A DNA stretch of 64,000 bases from JAFGRU01 sp016934985. GTDB taxonomy: Bacteria > Desulfobacterota > Desulfuromonadia > Desulfuromonadales > JAAYDE01. The notes under the pieces were generated by a model. It had not been told where the DNA came from, searched no databases, and saw nothing but the letters and a program-made list of their open reading frames with translations. The translations under genes were made by a program, and so were the position numbers. The DNA lies in assembly GCA_963665045.2 (NCBI GenBank), contig CAXXJQ010000003.1, positions 1,240,001 through 1,304,000 on the forward strand. The letters run 5' to 3'. Below, piece by piece: positions 34,292-43,112 of the stretch; position 1 is the stretch's first letter; the number at the start of each line of letters is the position of its first letter.

Positions 34292-34334
34292 TTATTGATA
34301 TCCTTCATTAACTAACAGGTGACAAATTATTGTC

Positions 34335-35357
34335 CTAATTAGTGAATTGCTTTAGAAATCGAATGTCATTTTCGAAGAAAAGGCGCAGATCGCTGATACC
34401 GTTTTTCAACATACAAAGACGTTCAAGACCCACCCCGAAAGCATAGCCTGAAAAAACCTCAGGATCGTAACCAACAGCTTTAAATACTTCTGGATCGACC
34501 ATGCCGCAACCAAGGATTTCGAGCCATCCAGTGTCCTTGCATACCCTGCAGCCCTTGCCGCTACAGATTACACATTGGATATCGACCTCAGCACTCGGCT
34601 CGGTAAAAGGAAAAAAGGAAGGACGAAAACGAACACCGATCTTTTTCCCAAAAAAACGGTTGAGAAATGCCTGCAAGGTACCTTTAAGATCACCAAAAGT
34701 TACCTTGTAATCAACCAGGAGCCCTTCCACCTGATGAAACATGGGGCTGTGAGTCAGGTCGGAATCGCGGCGATAAACGGTTCCTGGTGCGATAACCTTC
34801 AAGGGAGGCTTGTGCTGCAGCATAGTGCGGATCTGGACCGGCGAGGTATGAGTTCGGAGTACGATATCGTCAGAAACGTAAAAAGTGTCCTGCATATCTC
34901 TGGCAGGATGGTTTTTAGGAATGTTGAGAGCCTCAAAATTATGGTAATCATTTTCAATTTCAGGGCCTTCGACAACACCAAAACCGAGGGTTGAGAAAAT
35001 TTCGTTGATCTCTTCCGTTACCAGCGTGATGGGATGTTTTGAGCCTCTGGGAGAACGCCGCCCAGGCAAAGTAACATCAATCTTTTCCTCACGTAATTTG
35101 CGATCCAGAGAAGCATGATGGATGTCCTCGCGACGAGCGTCGAAGAGTTCTTCCATTTCATTTTTGATGTCATTGACGATCTTGCCGATAAGAGGTCTTT
35201 CTTCGGCAGACAAGTCTCGCATGCCCTTCATTACGTTGGTCAATTCACCTTTTTTCCCAAGAAAGCGCACCTTAAGATCATTAAGTGACGCTTCGGTGTC
35301 AGCCTCCTGGAAAAGCCCCCTGGCGTTTTTTAAAATATCTTCCAACTTGGATTTCAT
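34335..35357 (-). CDS. pheS: Phenylalanyl-tRNA synthetase alpha subunit
   Basis: A 340-residue class II catalytic subunit. It has an N-terminal coiled coil, HPITLVTEEINEIFSTLGF, motif 2 (APGTVYRRDSDLTHSPMFHQVEG) and motif 3 (FGVGLERLCML). It is the first gene after a strong terminator downstream of rplT, so it may have its own promoter. pheT follows directly. Confidence 0.96.
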   Translation of the reverse strand: MKSKLEDILKNARGLFQEADTEASLNDLKVRFLGKKGELTNVMKGMRDLSAEERPLIGKIVNDIKNEMEELFDARREDIHHASLDRKLREEKIDVTLPGRRSPRGSKHPITLVTEEINEIFSTLGFGVVEGPEIENDYHNFEALNIPKNHPARDMQDTFYVSDDIVLRTHTSPVQIRTMLQHKPPLKVIAPGTVYRRDSDLTHSPMFHQVEGLLVDYKVTFGDLKGTLQAFLNRFFGKKIGVRFRPSFFPFTEPSAEVDIQCVICSGKGCRVCKDTGWLEILGCGMVDPEVFKAVGYDPEVFSGYAFGVGLERLCMLKNGISDLRLFFENDIRFLKQFTN

Positions 35358-35524
35358 AGTGTCCGCATTCCGAAGATTTAAGCATCAATAAAAAATTAGA
35401 ATCAACAGCGTCCTTGAAAAGGATATTCCACCTTGTACGAGGTCAACCGTACGAAGAATTAATTCAATGTGCTCCTAAAGGGCACACCAGCTTCAAGGAC
35501 TTTTAAAAAATTTTGAATTCCCTG

Positions 35525-35560
35525 AAAAAAGTAATGGAAGCCAAAGGCTTCCATTACTTT
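35525..35560 (-). terminator. Terminator between rplT and pheS
   Basis: A 15-bp perfect inverted repeat, AAAGTAATGGAAGCC (35528-35542) with its complement (35546-35560) over a three-base loop. On the minus strand six T follow. It would end the thrS-infC-rpmI-rplT transcript or attenuate entry into pheS. The remainder of the 255-bp gap shows no leader peptide with Phe repeats. Confidence 0.85.
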
Positions 35561-35612
35561 AAACAAAATCGAGCAGGGAAGAACAGAACGTCCCCCCTTT
35601 GGTTGAAAAAGT

Positions 35613-35969
35613 CTATTGTAATTGAGCCTTGGCCTGATCGACAATGTTGGCGAAACCCTTGGGATCACTAACAGCAAGTTCCGCCAGAACTTTCCGGTCA
35701 AGCTGAATGCCGGCTTTTTTCAGGCCGTTAATCAAGCGGCCATAAGTTAGCCCATTTTCACGGGCCGCAGCATTGATTCTTACGATCCAAAGAGATCTGA
35801 AATCACGTTTTTTTGCTTTGCGGTCCCGATAGGCATACTTGAGAGAACGGTCTACAGCTTCAACAGCGCTACGGAACAACTTGCTCCGCCCGCCGCGAAA
35901 ACCTTTGGCTAGTTTGAGAACTTTGTTTCTTCTACGTCTCGCTTTGAATCCTCGTTTGACTCTTGGCAT
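35613..35969 (-). CDS. rplT: 50S ribosomal protein L20
   Basis: A 118-residue basic ribosomal protein, MPRVKRGFKARRRRNKVLKL.., needed for 50S assembly and, in other bacteria, a translational repressor of its own operon. AAAGGAAA precedes the ATG. It is the last gene before a strong terminator in the thrS-infC-rpmI-rplT operon. Confidence 0.97.
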   Translation of the reverse strand: MPRVKRGFKARRRRNKVLKLAKGFRGGRSKLFRSAVEAVDRSLKYAYRDRKAKKRDFRSLWIVRINAAARENGLTYGRLINGLKKAGIQLDRKVLAELAVSDPKGFANIVDQAKAQLQ

Positions 35970-36080
35970 CTTGTTTCCTTTCGTGGATGAATTCGCCGCA
36001 GGCCGGATCTAAAGGGGGAGACATTCCCCAAAGTTCTCGGCCTGACTACCGACTCAAATAGGTCGCCAGTTCGGTGTGGA

Positions 36081-36278
36081 TTAGAGGTAAGGGATCAGTT
36101 TGTTGATATTTTTAGCGTCGGATTTATCGACCAGCGTCCCTTGGCGCAGGTTTCTCTTGTTCTTGGTGGTCTTTTTGGTCAGAATGTGGCTGGTATAGGC
36201 CTTGTTGCGACGGATTTTACCCGTTCCGGTTTTTCTAAACCGTTTGGCCGCGCCACGATTAGTCTTGATTTTTGGCAT
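36081..36278 (-). CDS. rpmI: 50S ribosomal protein L35
   Basis: A 65-residue basic protein with the family start MPKIKTNRGAAKRFRKTGTG and end NINKLIPYL. AAAGGAGAA lies before the ATG. It sits between infC (30 bases) and rplT (111 bases) in the usual order. Confidence 0.97.
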   Translation of the reverse strand: MPKIKTNRGAAKRFRKTGTGKIRRNKAYTSHILTKKTTKNKRNLRQGTLVDKSDAKNINKLIPYL

Positions 36279-36308
36279 TTTTTTCTCCTTTTAAAAACGG
36301 CTTAACCC

Positions 36309-36842
36309 TTACTCTTTCGTATCAGGTTTATTTTTAACCGGAGCGATAACCATACTCATGGTCCGCCCCGTCATATTCGCTCTGCTTTCCACTTGTCCAA
36401 GATCTTCGGTTGCAGTGGCAACCTTTTCAAGAAGCTTGAGACCAAACTCAGGGTGAGTCACCTCTCGGCCACGGAACATGATAGTCACTTTAACCTTGTT
36501 GCCGCTTTCTAAAAATCGGCGGGCATTCCGGACCTTGAAATTGAAATCATGTTCTTCGGTTTTGGGACGAAGCTTGACCTCTTTGATTTCGATGCGAGCA
36601 GTTTTCTTTTTTGCTTCTACTGCACGTTTGCTGGCCTGGTATTTATATTTGCCAAAATCCATAATCCGGCAAACTGGGGGTGAAGCGTTTGGCGACACCT
36701 CAACCAGATCAAGCCCGCGCTCCTCTGCTGCTACCAAAGCATCCGGGACTGTCATGATACCAAGGACTTCGCCTTCACCGTCAACAACACGAACCTCTTT
36801 GGCCCTAATGGCTTCGTTAACCCTGACTTCTAATTTAGCTAT
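36309..36842 (-). CDS. infC: Translation initiation factor IF-3 with ATA start codon
   Basis: An IF-3 of about 177 residues. The first ATG in frame (36755) would drop the N-terminal part. Reading upstream, the frame continues as AKLEVRVNEAIRAKEVRVVD.., the family N-domain (compare NGEIRAQEVRL in E. coli). No ATG, GTG or TTG precedes it. The only fitting initiation site is ATA at 36842, seven bases after GGAGG. A rare start codon is a known feature of infC, used for autoregulation because IF-3 rejects non-standard starts. The C-domain signature SPNASPPVCRIMDFGK is present. It begins 24 bases after the thrS stop. Confidence 0.93.
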   Translation of the reverse strand: MAKLEVRVNEAIRAKEVRVVDGEGEVLGIMTVPDALVAAEERGLDLVEVSPNASPPVCRIMDFGKYKYQASKRAVEAKKKTARIEIKEVKLRPKTEEHDFNFKVRNARRFLESGNKVKVTIMFRGREVTHPEFGLKLLEKVATATEDLGQVESRANMTGRTMSMVIAPVKNKPDTKE

Positions 36843-36865
36843 GACGCCACCTCCTCGGTTTTAGT

Positions 36866-38779
36866 CTATTTATATTTGGCACACTCTTCGCCAACCAGTT
36901 TGGCGAATTCTTCAGGAGTCATAGCATCGAGGTTTTTCCCGGTTCTGAAACGCGGGGTCACCGTTCCTTCAGCCATCTCCTGGTCACCGATGATCAGCAT
37001 GTAAGGAACCTTTTCCTGCTGGGCTTCCCGAATCTTGAAACTCAATTTTTCATTACGCAAATCTTTTTTAACCCTAATTCCGCCATCCCGTAACTGCAAA
37101 AAGACCTTCTCCGCGTACTCCTGCTGATTGTCCGTCACGTTAAGAACAACAGCCTGGACCGGTGAAAGCCAAAGCGGAAATTTCCCTTCGAAATGTTCGA
37201 TCAGAACACCGACAAATCTTTCAATCGCGCCGAGAATAACGCGATGGAGCATAACGGGCCGATGTTTTCCCCCATCTTTGCCAACATAGGTGAGATCAAA
37301 ACGCTCTGGGAGGGTGAAATCGCACTGGATTGTAGCACACTGCCACCGCCTGTCAAGAGCATCCTTGAGCTTAACGTCAATCTTGGGGCCGTAAAATGCA
37401 CCATCTCCCTCATTAATGTCAAACGGCAATCCGGTTCCCCGCAAAGCCGCCATCAAGGCCTCTGTCGCGCGCTCCCAATCTTCGTCAGTTCCGATCGATT
37501 TTTCCGGCCTTGTTGATATCTCAAGCTCAAAATCAAATCCAAAAATCCCCATTACATCCTGAACGAACTTGATAACCCCTGTTATTTCGTCATTCAGTTG
37601 TTCCGGAGTACAAAACAGATGGGCATCGTCCTGGGTGAACTCACGGACCCTGAGAAGACCATGAAGAACACCTGATTTTTCATGCCGGTGAACCGTACCC
37701 AGCTCGAAAAACCTTAGCGGCAGGTCACGATAGGAACGCAATTTCGATTTATAAATCAGCATATGCGCGAGGCAGTTCATGGGTTTTATACCGTAACCCT
37801 GCCCATCCACCTCGGTAAAATACATGTTTTCACGATAATTGTTGTAGTGACCCGAGGTTTGCCAGAGATCAGTACGCAGAATCTGCGGCCCAACAACAAT
37901 GTCATATCCACGTTTCAAATGTTCGCGTCTTTCGAAATCCTCCAGCAGGGTTCTTAAAAGAGCACCCTTTGGATGCCAAATGGCCAGTCCAGCACCGGCT
38001 TCCTCACTGAAAGAAAAAAGATCGAGTTCTTTGCCGAGCTTCCGATGGTCCCTTTTGCGAGCCTCCTCAAGCTTCTGCAGGTAAGCCTTGAGTTCTTTTT
38101 TATCAAGAAAGGCGGTGGCATAGATTCTTTGCAGCATGGCTTTTTTTTCATCACCACGCCAATAGGCTCCGGCTACGCTGGTAAGTTTAAAAGCTTTTAA
38201 AAGCTTGGTCGACGGGAGATGGGGCCCACGACAGAGGTCGGCAAAGTTATCTTGTCTGTAAATGGAAACCTGCTGGTCAGGCAAGTCTTCAATGAGCTCG
38301 ACCTTGAAGGCTTCCCCCATTTCACGAAACATGCGAATAGCCTCTTCCCGGTCGAGGACTTCCCTGTGAATAGGAAGATCAGCGGCGGCTAATTCGGTCA
38401 TGCGTTTTTCAATGGTCTCAAACTCATCAGGGGTAAAGGTATGTTTCTCAGAAAAAAAATCGTAATAAAAACCGTTTTCAATGGATGGCCCAATGGTGAC
38501 CTGTACATCATCCCCGTAAAGGTCCTTAACGGCATGGGCCATGAGGTGGGCGGCGGTATGGCGATAAATATCCAGCCCCTCCTCACTGTTAAGGGGAATC
38601 AGCTCAATGGTGGCATCACTTTCAATCGAAGTTGAAATATCGACCAGATTACCATTAAGGCGCGCAGCAATTGCGGTTTTGGCTATTTTCCCGCCCAGGC
38701 TTTGCGCTACTTCCAATGCGGTAATTCCATTGGAAAATTCTTTTTCCTGACCGTCGGGAAACTGGATTGAAATTGCCAT
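36866..38779 (-). CDS. thrS: Threonyl-tRNA synthetase
   Basis: A 637-residue class II synthetase: N-terminal TGS domain (1-62), SAD editing domain with HTAAHLMAHAV (the HxxxH motif), catalytic core with the zinc-ligand region MNCLAHM, motif 2 near FFELGTVHRHEKSGVL, the late zinc histidine in MLHRVILGAIERF, and a C-terminal anticodon domain. AGGGAGAA precedes the ATG. It is followed by infC-rpmI-rplT, a conserved operon. Confidence 0.96.
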   Translation of the reverse strand: MAISIQFPDGQEKEFSNGITALEVAQSLGGKIAKTAIAARLNGNLVDISTSIESDATIELIPLNSEEGLDIYRHTAAHLMAHAVKDLYGDDVQVTIGPSIENGFYYDFFSEKHTFTPDEFETIEKRMTELAAADLPIHREVLDREEAIRMFREMGEAFKVELIEDLPDQQVSIYRQDNFADLCRGPHLPSTKLLKAFKLTSVAGAYWRGDEKKAMLQRIYATAFLDKKELKAYLQKLEEARKRDHRKLGKELDLFSFSEEAGAGLAIWHPKGALLRTLLEDFERREHLKRGYDIVVGPQILRTDLWQTSGHYNNYRENMYFTEVDGQGYGIKPMNCLAHMLIYKSKLRSYRDLPLRFFELGTVHRHEKSGVLHGLLRVREFTQDDAHLFCTPEQLNDEITGVIKFVQDVMGIFGFDFELEISTRPEKSIGTDEDWERATEALMAALRGTGLPFDINEGDGAFYGPKIDVKLKDALDRRWQCATIQCDFTLPERFDLTYVGKDGGKHRPVMLHRVILGAIERFVGVLIEHFEGKFPLWLSPVQAVVLNVTDNQQEYAEKVFLQLRDGGIRVKKDLRNEKLSFKIREAQQEKVPYMLIIGDQEMAEGTVTPRFRTGKNLDAMTPEEFAKLVGEECAKYK

Positions 38780-38799
38780 GCTTTTTATTCTCCCTAACG

Positions 38800-38823
38800 A
38801 AAAGAGGCATCCGCAGATGCCTC
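38800..38823 (-). terminator. Terminator or attenuator between tRNA-Val and thrS
   Basis: GAGGCATC and GATGCCTC (38804-38823) form an 8-bp stem with a 4-nt loop, followed on the minus strand by four T. It ends the tRNA-Val transcript or reduces read-through into thrS, which begins 20 bases later. Confidence 0.7.
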
Positions 38824-38850
38824 GTTCTTGTTACCGGTTTTCAATGATTA

Positions 38851-38925
<75 letters not shown>

Positions 38926-38944
38926 AATCATTGAAATGATAAGT

Positions 38945-38973
38945 TATTAACAGAAGTTCCGAAGTCATGTCAA
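38945..38973 (-). promoter_or_regulatory. Promoter of tRNA-Val
   Basis: On the minus strand a perfect TTGACA (38973-38968), a 17-bp spacer and TTAATA (38950-38945). The expected start lies about a dozen bases before the mature tRNA end. No GC-rich discriminator is obvious. Confidence 0.6.
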
Positions 38974-39040
38974 GGCATTTTATCTCCTATTCTAACAGGA
39001 AATACGACCTTAAAAGCAAGGGCTGTAATAAAATTACACC

Positions 39041-40282
39041 CTAGAAAGTATAAGTCAGATTCGCCGCAAAAAGATGGGCCTCACTTTTATATGTACCGGT
39101 CTGAATCGTGTTGTTTACCGTCCGGTCTAAAAAGTCAACAAACATATAGGCAAGGTCAAATTGGGCTTTTCCAATTTTATAACCAATACCAAAGGTATAA
39201 TTATGTCTGTCGGCATCAGGCAGCTCAGGTCCTACCGTTGCGTCCGGTTGAGGGGTTGTATCATAGGCATAGCCGAGCCGCAGATCAAGATTTTCTGTAA
39301 CGCTATACTGGACGCCAAAGCGATAGGCCCAGCAGTCATCCCAATCTTTGTTACTTGCAGGAAGATCGCCGAATGAAGAATTGGTTATGTCTACATCCAG
39401 TTCGTCATAGGAACTCCACCCAAAACGGTCGGCATCAAATTCGAAGGTTAACTTATCATTTGGTTTAAAAGCGATACCAAAGCTCCATGTATCAGGAAGG
39501 GTGATCTCAGTAGAGGCGTCGCCACTGAAACTCGCAAAAGGTCCTGTAGTTTGGAGAAAGTCGACATCACCCTCAATATCCAGTTTAACCTCGCTACGAT
39601 AGGCCACTCCAATAGAAACCTGCTTAATCGGTTTCCACAAAAGACCAAAGTTATACCCCCAGCCGTCCCCTGAACCTTCAATCTCCATATTGCCAAGTTC
39701 TAACGGGCCACCATAAGGGGAGTTTTCCAGCCAAACCATAGCATAGGTGTAGTCAATTCCCCCTGCCAGAGCGAGATTCCATTTATCTATGCGATAAGCG
39801 ACGGTCGGTTGAACATTAAAAGGTTTAATTGCTAATTCTTTCACTTGATCCCGAAAATTACTATTTCCTGGCCAACGTTTAGCTAAAGGATAAATTGAAT
39901 TAAAACCAATCCCGAAGGAAATGGGTTGGTTTTCCATTGAATGCGTTAGATAAAAATTCGGGGGGAAAAAGATATCACTCCTTGCTTTTTCATCGGTAGC
40001 TAAAGCCCCCCCCCCATTCCCTAATTGGGTAGTCCCGTTAAACTCAGTCTCAGGAACATTAATAACCGTTACCCCAAGACTGATCTGCGTTCCCTTTTGA
40101 AAGGCAATACCGGCAGGATTAAAAAAAAGAGCCGAAGGATCATCCGCCTGAGCCACAAAGGCATTGGCCATGCCCATCGCCTTGGCTCCCTGTTCATGAA
40201 TATGGAAGCCGGCCCCAAAAGCCGCGCAGCAAAAAAATAGCGATAAAACAGTCGTTCCAAAAATGGCAACCCAATTTTTCAT
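39041..40282 (-). CDS. FadL/OmpP1/TodX family outer-membrane channel
   Basis: A 413-residue beta-barrel protein. The signal peptide (KNWVAIFGTTVLSLFFCCAA, cleaved near AFG) is followed by the family N-terminus AGFHIHEQGAKAMGMANAFVAQADDPSALFFNPAGI. Alternating beta strands run to a C-terminal aromatic ending in YTF, the BAM recognition signal. FadL-type channels take up long-chain fatty acids or aromatic hydrocarbons. The substrate cannot be told here. The start at 40282 follows AAGGGGG. An ATG ten codons upstream is less likely. It is a single gene. Confidence 0.9.
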   Translation of the reverse strand: MKNWVAIFGTTVLSLFFCCAAFGAGFHIHEQGAKAMGMANAFVAQADDPSALFFNPAGIAFQKGTQISLGVTVINVPETEFNGTTQLGNGGGALATDEKARSDIFFPPNFYLTHSMENQPISFGIGFNSIYPLAKRWPGNSNFRDQVKELAIKPFNVQPTVAYRIDKWNLALAGGIDYTYAMVWLENSPYGGPLELGNMEIEGSGDGWGYNFGLLWKPIKQVSIGVAYRSEVKLDIEGDVDFLQTTGPFASFSGDASTEITLPDTWSFGIAFKPNDKLTFEFDADRFGWSSYDELDVDITNSSFGDLPASNKDWDDCWAYRFGVQYSVTENLDLRLGYAYDTTPQPDATVGPELPDADRHNYTFGIGYKIGKAQFDLAYMFVDFLDRTVNNTIQTGTYKSEAHLFAANLTYTF

Positions 40283-40690
40283 ACAATCCCCCTTAATAAA
40301 ATGACAAAACAAAATAATAAAAAAAGTTAAAGGATATTAGCTTCCTTTGAAACATTTCTCAACAATAAATATCAAAAGATGTTTTAAATTTGTTGTCCTT
40401 AAAACCAACAAAGTGAAATCAACTTATCATCAACCTCAACACCGCCAAAATGCCCTTTATCCATTGGCTTACAAATTTTTTAATTAATAATTAATTATTT
40501 TTATTCTGCTTTAACTGTTTACACTTATAAATCCCTTTTCCCCCCGCAATAGAGAAGAAAAATAATTCTTTCCATAAAAAGATTCTGAATTGAAAACAAC
40601 AAATGTTTGATTAGACTTTGAAATAGGAGGCACTGTGCAGAGGATCATCTGGAAAGGGCCTTAAGACATCCGCCAAGGAGGAATTAATCA
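40283..40690. other. AT-rich divergent intergenic region
   Basis: About 400 bases between the FadL-type gene (-) and a small gene (+). No coding region or RNA gene is supported. It is very AT-rich near 40480-40520 and should hold divergent promoters, but no hexamer pair stands out. An AGGAGG near 40627 is not followed by a usable reading frame. Confidence 0.5.
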
Positions 40691-40894
40691 ATGACACAAA
40701 TAGATTTTAATCCCGGCGAAAAAAAACTAATGGAAGAAGTATTGGAGGTGGCGATTTCCGATATAGGTACCGAAATTACCCACACTGATATACATGAATA
40801 TAAAGAAGGTTTAAAAAAAAGGAAACAGAACCTCCTTAAATGTCTGGAAAAACTACGCCACTGCCGCGAATCAGCAGATTACAGCCTGGTATGA
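40691..40894 (+). CDS. Small protein of unknown function
   Basis: A 67-residue soluble protein, MTQIDFNPGEKKLMEEVLEV.., predicted mostly helical with a basic central segment (KKRKQNLLKCLEKL) and two cysteines. Its ribosome-binding site AAGGAGG is strong and well spaced. I do not recognise a family. It stands alone, between a long AT-rich region and a hairpin terminator. Confidence 0.7.
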   Translation: MTQIDFNPGEKKLMEEVLEVAISDIGTEITHTDIHEYKEGLKKRKQNLLKCLEKLRHCRESADYSLV

Positions 40895-40958
40895 TATTTT
40901 TCGGCACTCAACTTATGGCATCCGCCAATCAAAACCAGTGAATGATTTCTCATTCTAC

Positions 40959-40992
40959 AACGGCCGACATGCACCCTGCATGTCGGCCGTTT
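40959..40992. terminator. Terminator between small gene and ROK kinase
   Basis: AACGGCCGACATGCA (40959-40973) and its complement (40977-40991) form a 15-bp perfect stem with a CCC loop. T-runs are short on both sides, so strength is uncertain, but the position between convergent genes fits. Confidence 0.65.
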
Positions 40993-41060
40993 GCCATTGT
41001 CCTAAATTGTCTTAGAAATTATCTGTTAAATGGAGGTAAATAATTTTTGCAGGAATTACT

Positions 41061-42038
41061 TTAGTTTGAATCACGTTTCTTATTTTTCAGATCCTCATAA
41101 GCCAAACCGGCAGCCCCGAGAATTCCAGCCTCATCACCCAGTTCACCACGGACAATAACCATTCGCTTAAAAGGAATCTCAAATGCGCGGCTTTTAGCTT
41201 CTTGAATCATTGCCGGCCGAATGAGATCGAGACTCTCACTCGGGCCTCCTGTAATTACCACCCCATCCAAATTCAGGAGATTGGCAACACTGGCCAGCAC
41301 TTGTCCCAAGCGAATTCCGGCCTCTTTAAAAGCGGCCAGGGCGACCTGGTCCCCAATGCGGGCAGCCTCCGAAACCTTGATAGAAGATAATTCTCCATCT
41401 ATCAAATTTTGCAGCACTGTTGGTTGTCCTTCGCCGGCAAGTTCCTGAACTGTTTTTACAATACCGGTGGCAGATGCATACTGTTCAAGACAGCCACGGC
41501 TTCCACAACGGCAGAGGCGTCCCTGAGGTTCGACAACGAAGTGGCCGATTTCTCCGGCCGAGCCGTCAGCTCCTTTCCAAAGCTGTTTACCTAAGACCAG
41601 CCCTCCTCCGACTCCAGTTCCGAGTGTTATGGTCAGAAAGGAATTAAAATTCCGGCCCGCGCCGAATTGGGCCTCACCCCAGGCAATGGCATTGGCATCG
41701 TTAGTAACAGTCGCAGGGAGTCCGAGTGCCTCTTCAAGAGCATCTTCAAGAGGAAGACCGTTTAAAATTGAAAGATTTGGTGAAACGGTGACAACCCCGG
41801 TTGGGCTGATGACCCCGGCAGCTCCCATACCGATGCCGATAACCTGCATATCCTCTTTAGCGGCAAAATTAAAAAGGTCTGCGCAAAGACGAAATATTCG
41901 GCCAAGAAAGGGATTGCGCCCTTCATTGATTTTGGTCGGAACCTTATTTAAAACGATTATTTCACCGCTCAGCGATACCAAAGCAGCCCTGCAGTTAGTG
42001 CCGCCAAGGTCTATGCCGATGAGAACCTCTTGGCTCAT
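41061..42038 (-). CDS. ROK family sugar kinase (glucokinase-like)
   Basis: A 325-residue ROK kinase. It has the ATP loop IGIDLGGTNCRAALVS, VTNDANAIAWGE, the ROK signature with LGTGVGGGLVL and AGEIGHFVV, and a zinc site CRCGSRGCLEQ. ROK glucokinases phosphorylate glucose to glucose 6-phosphate. Other sugars are possible. The ATG overlaps the exbD stop as ATGA, so it is the third gene of an exbB-exbD-kinase operon, an unusual combination. Confidence 0.9.
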   Translation of the reverse strand: MSQEVLIGIDLGGTNCRAALVSLSGEIIVLNKVPTKINEGRNPFLGRIFRLCADLFNFAAKEDMQVIGIGMGAAGVISPTGVVTVSPNLSILNGLPLEDALEEALGLPATVTNDANAIAWGEAQFGAGRNFNSFLTITLGTGVGGGLVLGKQLWKGADGSAGEIGHFVVEPQGRLCRCGSRGCLEQYASATGIVKTVQELAGEGQPTVLQNLIDGELSSIKVSEAARIGDQVALAAFKEAGIRLGQVLASVANLLNLDGVVITGGPSESLDLIRPAMIQEAKSRAFEIPFKRMVIVRGELGDEAGILGAAGLAYEDLKNKKRDSN

Positions 42039-42448
42039 GGCTTCTCCCCTTTTCGTTCAGTTCCTATGGCAAGTTTCCCAAAGCCGGCCTCTCGTGCCAG
42101 ATCCATGACCTGGACTACTTTGCCATGCCGGGCATCCTGGTCGGCAAGAAGTAGAAAAGTCATCTTACCGGCCTCTCCTCGATAACTCATAAGTAAACTG
42201 GTCAACTCATTAAAAGAAAGTGTATTTTCTTTAAAAAAAATTTCTCCGTTCTTTGCCAAATAGATTTTAATTTCCTCCGGTGCCTGAACAGAGGCTTGCG
42301 CAGAAGAGGAAGGTAACTTGATTGAGATTCCAGGGGTTTCAATAAAGGTCGTTGAAATCATAAAGAAAATCAGCAGCAGAAAAACCACATCCACCATAGG
42401 GGTGAGGTCAACTTTTGGATCTTCAGGTTTTTTGCGCAGAAAAGCCAT
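42035..42448 (-). CDS. exbD: ExbD/TolR family proton-channel subunit
   Basis: A 137-residue protein with one N-terminal membrane span and the key Asp in VDLTPMVDVVFLLLIFFM, then a periplasmic domain. With ExbB it converts proton flow to mechanical energy for TonB or Tol systems. The ATG at 42448 is 4 bases after the exbB stop. No tonB, tolA or tolB is visible, so the partner is unknown. Confidence 0.92.
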   Translation of the reverse strand: MAFLRKKPEDPKVDLTPMVDVVFLLLIFFMISTTFIETPGISIKLPSSSAQASVQAPEEIKIYLAKNGEIFFKENTLSFNELTSLLMSYRGEAGKMTFLLLADQDARHGKVVQVMDLAREAGFGKLAIGTERKGEKP

Positions 42449-42452
42449 AACT

Positions 42453-43052
42453 TTACTTGGATATGATGTTGACGATATGAAGAGAATGCTCCTCGATTTC
42501 GACAATGAGGAGCCCGGCCCGACTAGCCAGATAACGGTGCAGAAGAATGGCCGGAATGGCTACACTGAGGCCAGCTGCGGTGGTAATCAGGGCCTGGGAA
42601 ATACCGACGCCCAGGGTTGCAGGCGTCCCGACCCCTTGAACGGCAATAACGTTGAAGGCTTGAATCATGCCGATTACTGTCCCGAGAAGGCCTAACAGGG
42701 GTGAGATCGTGGCAATGGTACTCAAAAGTCCCAGGTAGCGATTAACAACCAAGGTTTCAAGTTCACCGATCTCCTCCACCTCCTGTTTGATTCTGTCGCG
42801 AGGCTTCCCTGCCAAATTAAGGGCGGTCAGGATAATCCTCCCCAAGGGATTCTTTGAAACCTCGCAAAGGGCAATAGCTTCGGCTTTTTCATCTTTGAAA
42901 AGATGATTTTCCACCTTCTTGGCCAGCTCCTGCGCCCCTCGTCTCACCCTGGCAAAAACCCACAATCTCTCTAGAAAAATACCAAGGGCCAGAATGGAAC
43001 AAAAAACAATGGGATATAAAAGAGGACCTCCTTTAATGAAAAATTCAATCAT
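42453..43052 (-). CDS. exbB: ExbB/TolQ (MotA family) proton-channel subunit
   Basis: A 199-residue protein with three membrane spans: GGPLLYPIVFCSILALGIFLERL, LLSTIATISPLLGLLGTVIG and ISQALITTAAGLSVAIPAILLH. The MotA/TolQ/ExbB signature PLLGLLGTVIGM is intact. It is the first gene of the exbB-exbD-kinase operon, 60 bases after a HIT protein gene. Confidence 0.93.
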   Translation of the reverse strand: MIEFFIKGGPLLYPIVFCSILALGIFLERLWVFARVRRGAQELAKKVENHLFKDEKAEAIALCEVSKNPLGRIILTALNLAGKPRDRIKQEVEEIGELETLVVNRYLGLLSTIATISPLLGLLGTVIGMIQAFNVIAVQGVGTPATLGVGISQALITTAAGLSVAIPAILLHRYLASRAGLLIVEIEEHSLHIVNIISK

Positions 43053-43112
43053 GAAGTTCCAAACCCTTTCGGTATTTCATAGCTTTTCAAATAAAGTAAA
43101 AACGGATTGAAT

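Noticed and set aside
35358..35612. T-box or Phe-rich leader peptide controlling pheST
   Set aside because: No T-box core and no short frame with consecutive Phe codons were seen. Only the terminator hairpin is supported.
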